From NCBI GenBank assembly GCA_021298315.1, contig JAJTFC010000025.1, positions 1 through 35,170 of the forward strand: 35,170 bases of DNA, written 5' to 3'. Below are positions 32,601-35,170 of this stretch, piece after piece. This stretch comes from Planctomycetaceae bacterium. Lineage in GTDB: Bacteria; Planctomycetota; Planctomycetia; Pirellulales; Pirellulaceae. Below the pieces are notes generated by a model that was not told the DNA's origin, ran no database searches, and saw only the letters and a list, made by a program, of their open reading frames with translations. Position 1 is the stretch's first letter. Every line of letters starts with the position of its first letter. The position numbers and the translations under genes were made by a program.

Positions 32601-33391
32601 AAGCCAAACTGGAGGTCTTGGACCAAGACCATCCGCAAAAGGGAAAGTCTTTGGCGATAGCGCACGCTCATGGGAAGCACCAAGCACAACGCGCGCTCGA
32701 TGGTTGGAGCAGTTATGCGGGTCAGTGGAATTTGCAAAGCGATGGAAGCTTGCGAGTAAACGCCGAGCAAGGCCCAAAACTCGTTTGGGACGAGCAGCCC
32801 TTTCGCCAAGGTCGAGTTTCCGTCGAGATGAATACCAGCTCCCGACAAGCCAACATCGGTGGTTTGATCCTGCATGTGAGTGAGCCGAAGATCGGTGCGG
32901 ACAATTGGCTCGGCTACGAAGTCAGTTTTAATATGACGAAAAAGACCATTCTCTTTGGAGAGCATCGAAACAATTGGAAACCGATTGCCGAAGTACCCGT
33001 CGATATCCAGCCCGATCGATGGCATAGGCTCTCGGCCGAGATCGTCGATCTTCCCGAAAACAAAACTCAAATAAAAATCTTCCTCGATCAATCTTCCAAG
33101 CCTGTGCTAGAGCATACTCTCGAAGATAGGCTCCCTGGCGATCAGTTGGGACTGAGAACCTGGTGCTCGGAGATTTCCTACCGCAATTTGGTTGTCCAAA
33201 CCGGAGCTCAAGAATATCGGCCCAAATGGTCTCAGCCATTCGACATAGCAAATCAGGACGATGCATCATCGAGATTGCTTGCCGAGAACCAGAGCGATGA
33301 ACTGCAGAAGAAGGCTTGGGCCGATCGCAAGGCATTGGAAATGTTTTGTCGGACTCTCTTGAACGTCAACGAATTCCTCTACATCGATTAA
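29618..33391 (+). CDS. PSCyt1-DUF1549-DUF1553 planctomycete cytochrome c protein with inserted LamG-like domains
   Basis: A 1257-residue secreted protein. ATG 29618 gives a signal peptide ([14 protein letters not shown], cut near SVAQ). PSCyt1 follows with haem motif CFPCH (51-55) and [13 protein letters not shown]. DUF1549 (about 188-407) has [35 protein letters not shown] and [20 protein letters not shown], a second CxxCH. DUF1553 starts near 514 ([36 protein letters not shown]). Its usual end [10 protein letters not shown] is displaced to the C-terminus by two jelly-roll-like modules (about 824-1000 and 1024-1194). The role is probably periplasmic electron transfer or polysaccharide processing, as inferred for the family. 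The frame is open further upstream, but the earlier starts lie within ridA. Confidence 0.92.
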   Translation: [1257 protein letters not shown]

Positions 33392-33411
33392 GTCAACGAG
33401 TGCGATTGGCC

Positions 33412-34869
33412 ATGAATCCTTTTCGACGCAAATTCCTTCGCGACTCTGGAGCAGGTTTCTCCGGCTTGGCCCTCGCATCGATGCTGGCCCAAGAAGGAGT
33501 CCTTCGAGCAGAGTATTTCGATCCAACTGTCGGCAAAGAGGGGATCGGTAAGGCCGATGAGCTTGGAGCTCGTTTAGCAGCCAAGGCCAAGTACTGCATC
33601 TTTTTGTACATGTACGGCGGTCCATCGCAGATGGATCTATTTGATTACAAGCCTGAGCTGCAGAAACGTGATGGTCAAAGCGTCCAAATCGAGCTTCGTC
33701 GCAACGAGTTCAAAGAGGGGAAGTTGCTCGGATCGAAGCGCAAGTTCCAGCAGCATGGACAAAGTGGACTTTGGTGTTCGGATGCATTTCCCAACATCGC
33801 CAAGCACATGGACAAGCTCGCGGTGATCAAGAGCCTGTATCAGGACTCGTTTGCCCATGGTTCGGCGAACTTGCAGATGAACACTGGGAGAATCATCCAA
33901 GGTTATCCGTCGATCGGTTCTTGGCTCAGTTATGGACTCGGTTCTGAGAATCGCAATCTACCTAACTTCGTCGTAATGCTTGATCCCCGAGGTGGTCCTA
34001 TTCCAGGTGCTCCGAATTGGGGATCAGGATTCATGGAGGCAGCCCATCAAGGAACGGTTCTTCGCACCAGCAGCGAGCCGATCCTCGATCTCAATCCATA
34101 CGATCCGATCACTCCGGATATGCATCGATCGCAGATCGACATGATCGGTGCGATCAATGCTGCCCACAAAGCGGATCGTCAGGGGTACTCGGATCTTGAT
34201 GCTCGAATCGCTTCTTACGAAATGGCTTTTCAGTTACAAACCAGCGCACCCGAAGCATTGGATTTGACCGACGAGAGCCAAGCTACCTTGGATATGTATG
34301 GGATCGGATTGCCTGCTGGGAGTCACAAGCTTTCGGTCGGTCCGTCGGTCTTTGGCAGGCAATGTTTGATCGCCCGCCGATTGGTTCAGCGAGGAGTGCG
34401 ATTCATCCAGATCTACTCCGGTGGAGGTCACCAGCAGCAAAACTGGGATGCTCATTTTGGGGTCGAAGAGAATTTAACCATTCATTGCCCCGAAGTCGAT
34501 CAGCCCATCGCAGCTTTATTGACCGATCTACAGCGGTTGGGATTGCTCGAGGAAACGCTCATCGTTTGGGGAGGGGAGTTTGGACGCCAACCGGTATCCC
34601 AAGGAGACCAGGGTGGGCGGGATCACAATCCCAAGGGATTTACGTATTGGTTGGCTGGCGGTGGGGTCAAAGGAGGAACCAGTTACGGACAGACCGACGA
34701 ACTTGGTGCCGAGGCATCCGTGGATCGCCGACACATTCGGGATTTGCACGCCACGATCCTGCGGCTCATGGGTTTGGATCATAACCTGATGACCTATTTC
34801 TACGGTGGTTTAGATCACAAGCTCACGGGTGTCCAAGAGGCCAACTACATCCGCGAAGTGATCGCTTAG
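33412..34869 (+). CDS. DUF1501 Tat-exported protein
   Basis: A 485-residue member of the DUF1501 family (alkaline-phosphatase-like superfamily). The N-terminus MNPFRRKFLRDSGAGFSGLA contains the Tat motif RRKFL, so export as a folded protein is expected. Family landmarks: YCIFLYMYGGPSQMDLFDYK, SLYQDSFAHGSANLQMNTGR, RFIQIYSGGGHQQQNWDAH, ETLIVWGGEFGRQP, GRDHNPKGFTYWLAGGGVKG and HATILRLMGLDHN. The function is unproven; these genes almost always follow PSCyt/DUF1553 genes, as here (20 bp gap). ATG 33412 is the start that puts the Tat motif at the N-terminus; the frame extends upstream into the previous gene. Confidence 0.95.
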   Translation: MNPFRRKFLRDSGAGFSGLALASMLAQEGVLRAEYFDPTVGKEGIGKADELGARLAAKAKYCIFLYMYGGPSQMDLFDYKPELQKRDGQSVQIELRRNEFKEGKLLGSKRKFQQHGQSGLWCSDAFPNIAKHMDKLAVIKSLYQDSFAHGSANLQMNTGRIIQGYPSIGSWLSYGLGSENRNLPNFVVMLDPRGGPIPGAPNWGSGFMEAAHQGTVLRTSSEPILDLNPYDPITPDMHRSQIDMIGAINAAHKADRQGYSDLDARIASYEMAFQLQTSAPEALDLTDESQATLDMYGIGLPAGSHKLSVGPSVFGRQCLIARRLVQRGVRFIQIYSGGGHQQQNWDAHFGVEENLTIHCPEVDQPIAALLTDLQRLGLLEETLIVWGGEFGRQPVSQGDQGGRDHNPKGFTYWLAGGGVKGGTSYGQTDELGAEASVDRRHIRDLHATILRLMGLDHNLMTYFYGGLDHKLTGVQEANYIREVIA

Positions 34870-34995
34870 ATCCACTTCCAGGGGTTCTTGAAGGTACGTA
34901 GTTTTTGAAGCAACCTTGGGCCAATTCGGGTATCATAGAACGAGGCTCTGACCCTTGGTTTGGAATCTCCCGAGTCCTCTTGATGAAACTGAATC

Positions 34996-35170
34996 ATGTC
35001 GCCACGAAATCCTGAAAAAACATTCCAACGCAGTTTGCTCAGATCCGTCACTCATTGGTCTTGCTTGCCGGTTGCAATCGTTTTTCTTCACGCGGCCTTT
35101 GCCTCGGCTCAGCAGCCGCAGTCTGCACTCGAGATCTTTCGAGATCGATGCATCGAGTGCCACTCGCAGC
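34996..35170 (+). CDS. Cytochrome c (PSCyt1-type) protein, 5' end only
   Basis: The frame from ATG 34996 runs off the right edge (58 codons visible). The N-terminus MSPRNPEKTFQRSLLRSV, a hydrophobic stretch and an SAQQPQ cut site form a signal peptide. The haem motif CIECH follows in IFRDRCIECHS, as in PSCyt1 domains. The start of another planctomycete cytochrome/DUF1549 or dehydrogenase protein is likely. The 126 bp between the DUF1501 stop and this start has no clear terminator. Confidence 0.75.
   Translation, partial: MSPRNPEKTFQRSLLRSVTHWSCLPVAIVFLHAAFASAQQPQSALEIFRDRCIECHSQ

Noticed and set aside
1..35170. CRISPR arrays, rRNA genes, prophage modules
   Set aside because: No regularly spaced identical repeats, no rRNA-like sequence and no phage structural or integrase genes were seen.

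Overview
The window looks like chromosomal DNA of a planctomycete, probably from the Pirellulales (Rhodopirellula/Blastopirellula side). The diagnostic genes are a PSCyt1/DUF1549/DUF1553 cytochrome protein followed by a DUF1501 Tat-type protein, a second PSCyt-type cytochrome start at the right edge, a non-RD Ser/Thr kinase with a periplasmic sensor, a PQQ-type beta-propeller protein, and many TTG/GTG starts with weak ribosome binding sites. The assignment rests on gene content and style only; no rRNA is present.

Layout. 1-4.8 kb: Ser/Thr kinase (cut by the left edge), secreted beta-propeller protein, and a protein resembling the Bacillus Tgl-type transglutaminase. 4.9-9.6 kb: recA with an intrinsic terminator, divergent from recO and a chain of envelope genes (BamD-like TPR lipoprotein, LptE-like lipoprotein, lipoprotein signal peptidase LspA). 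9.6-13 kb, minus strand: glycosyltransferase, PHP-type DNA polymerase X and a small secreted protein, with a 4-bp overlap between the first two. 13.1-16.7 kb: cupin, then M1 aminopeptidase-like metalloprotease overlapping a DUF6702 protein. 16.7-17.2 kb: a protein-free stretch with two plus-strand intrinsic terminators, each preceded by sequence that can fold; these are candidate non-coding RNAs. 17.2-20.6 kb, minus strand: LarC, Ppx/GppA phosphatase and a cysteine-cluster protein, with a hexanucleotide repeat upstream of ppx. 20.7-21.6 kb: two overlapping ExbD/TolR genes. 21.6-25.8 kb, minus strand: a membrane-anchored protein with a possible RNase-like domain, a zinc-ribbon protein, an NhaD-type antiporter, a beta-ketoacyl synthase and an acyl carrier protein. 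25.9-26.6 kb: Nudix hydrolase.

26.6-29.1 kb is different in kind: a mosaic of broken genes and repeats. It holds hicA with a stop at codon 4, hicB without its C-terminal DNA-binding part, two minus-strand TPR fragments lying in N-to-C order, a PIN-domain toxin that appears to have lost its N-terminus at the junction with one TPR fragment, a small partner ORF, and imperfect dispersed repeats. I read this as a toxin-antitoxin insertion site that has since decayed.

29.1-35.2 kb: an extended -10 promoter drives a RidA-family gene, then a large PSCyt1/DUF1549/DUF1553 protein with two sugar-binding-like domains inserted before its last motif, then DUF1501. The start of another cytochrome c gene follows.

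How they work together: recA, recO and polX supply DNA repair. LspA would process the two lipoproteins encoded just before it. The ExbD pair and NhaD use ion gradients. The right-hand operon belongs to the planctomycete-specific surface and secreted cytochrome repertoire. All functional statements come from motif recognition by eye; no database search was run.
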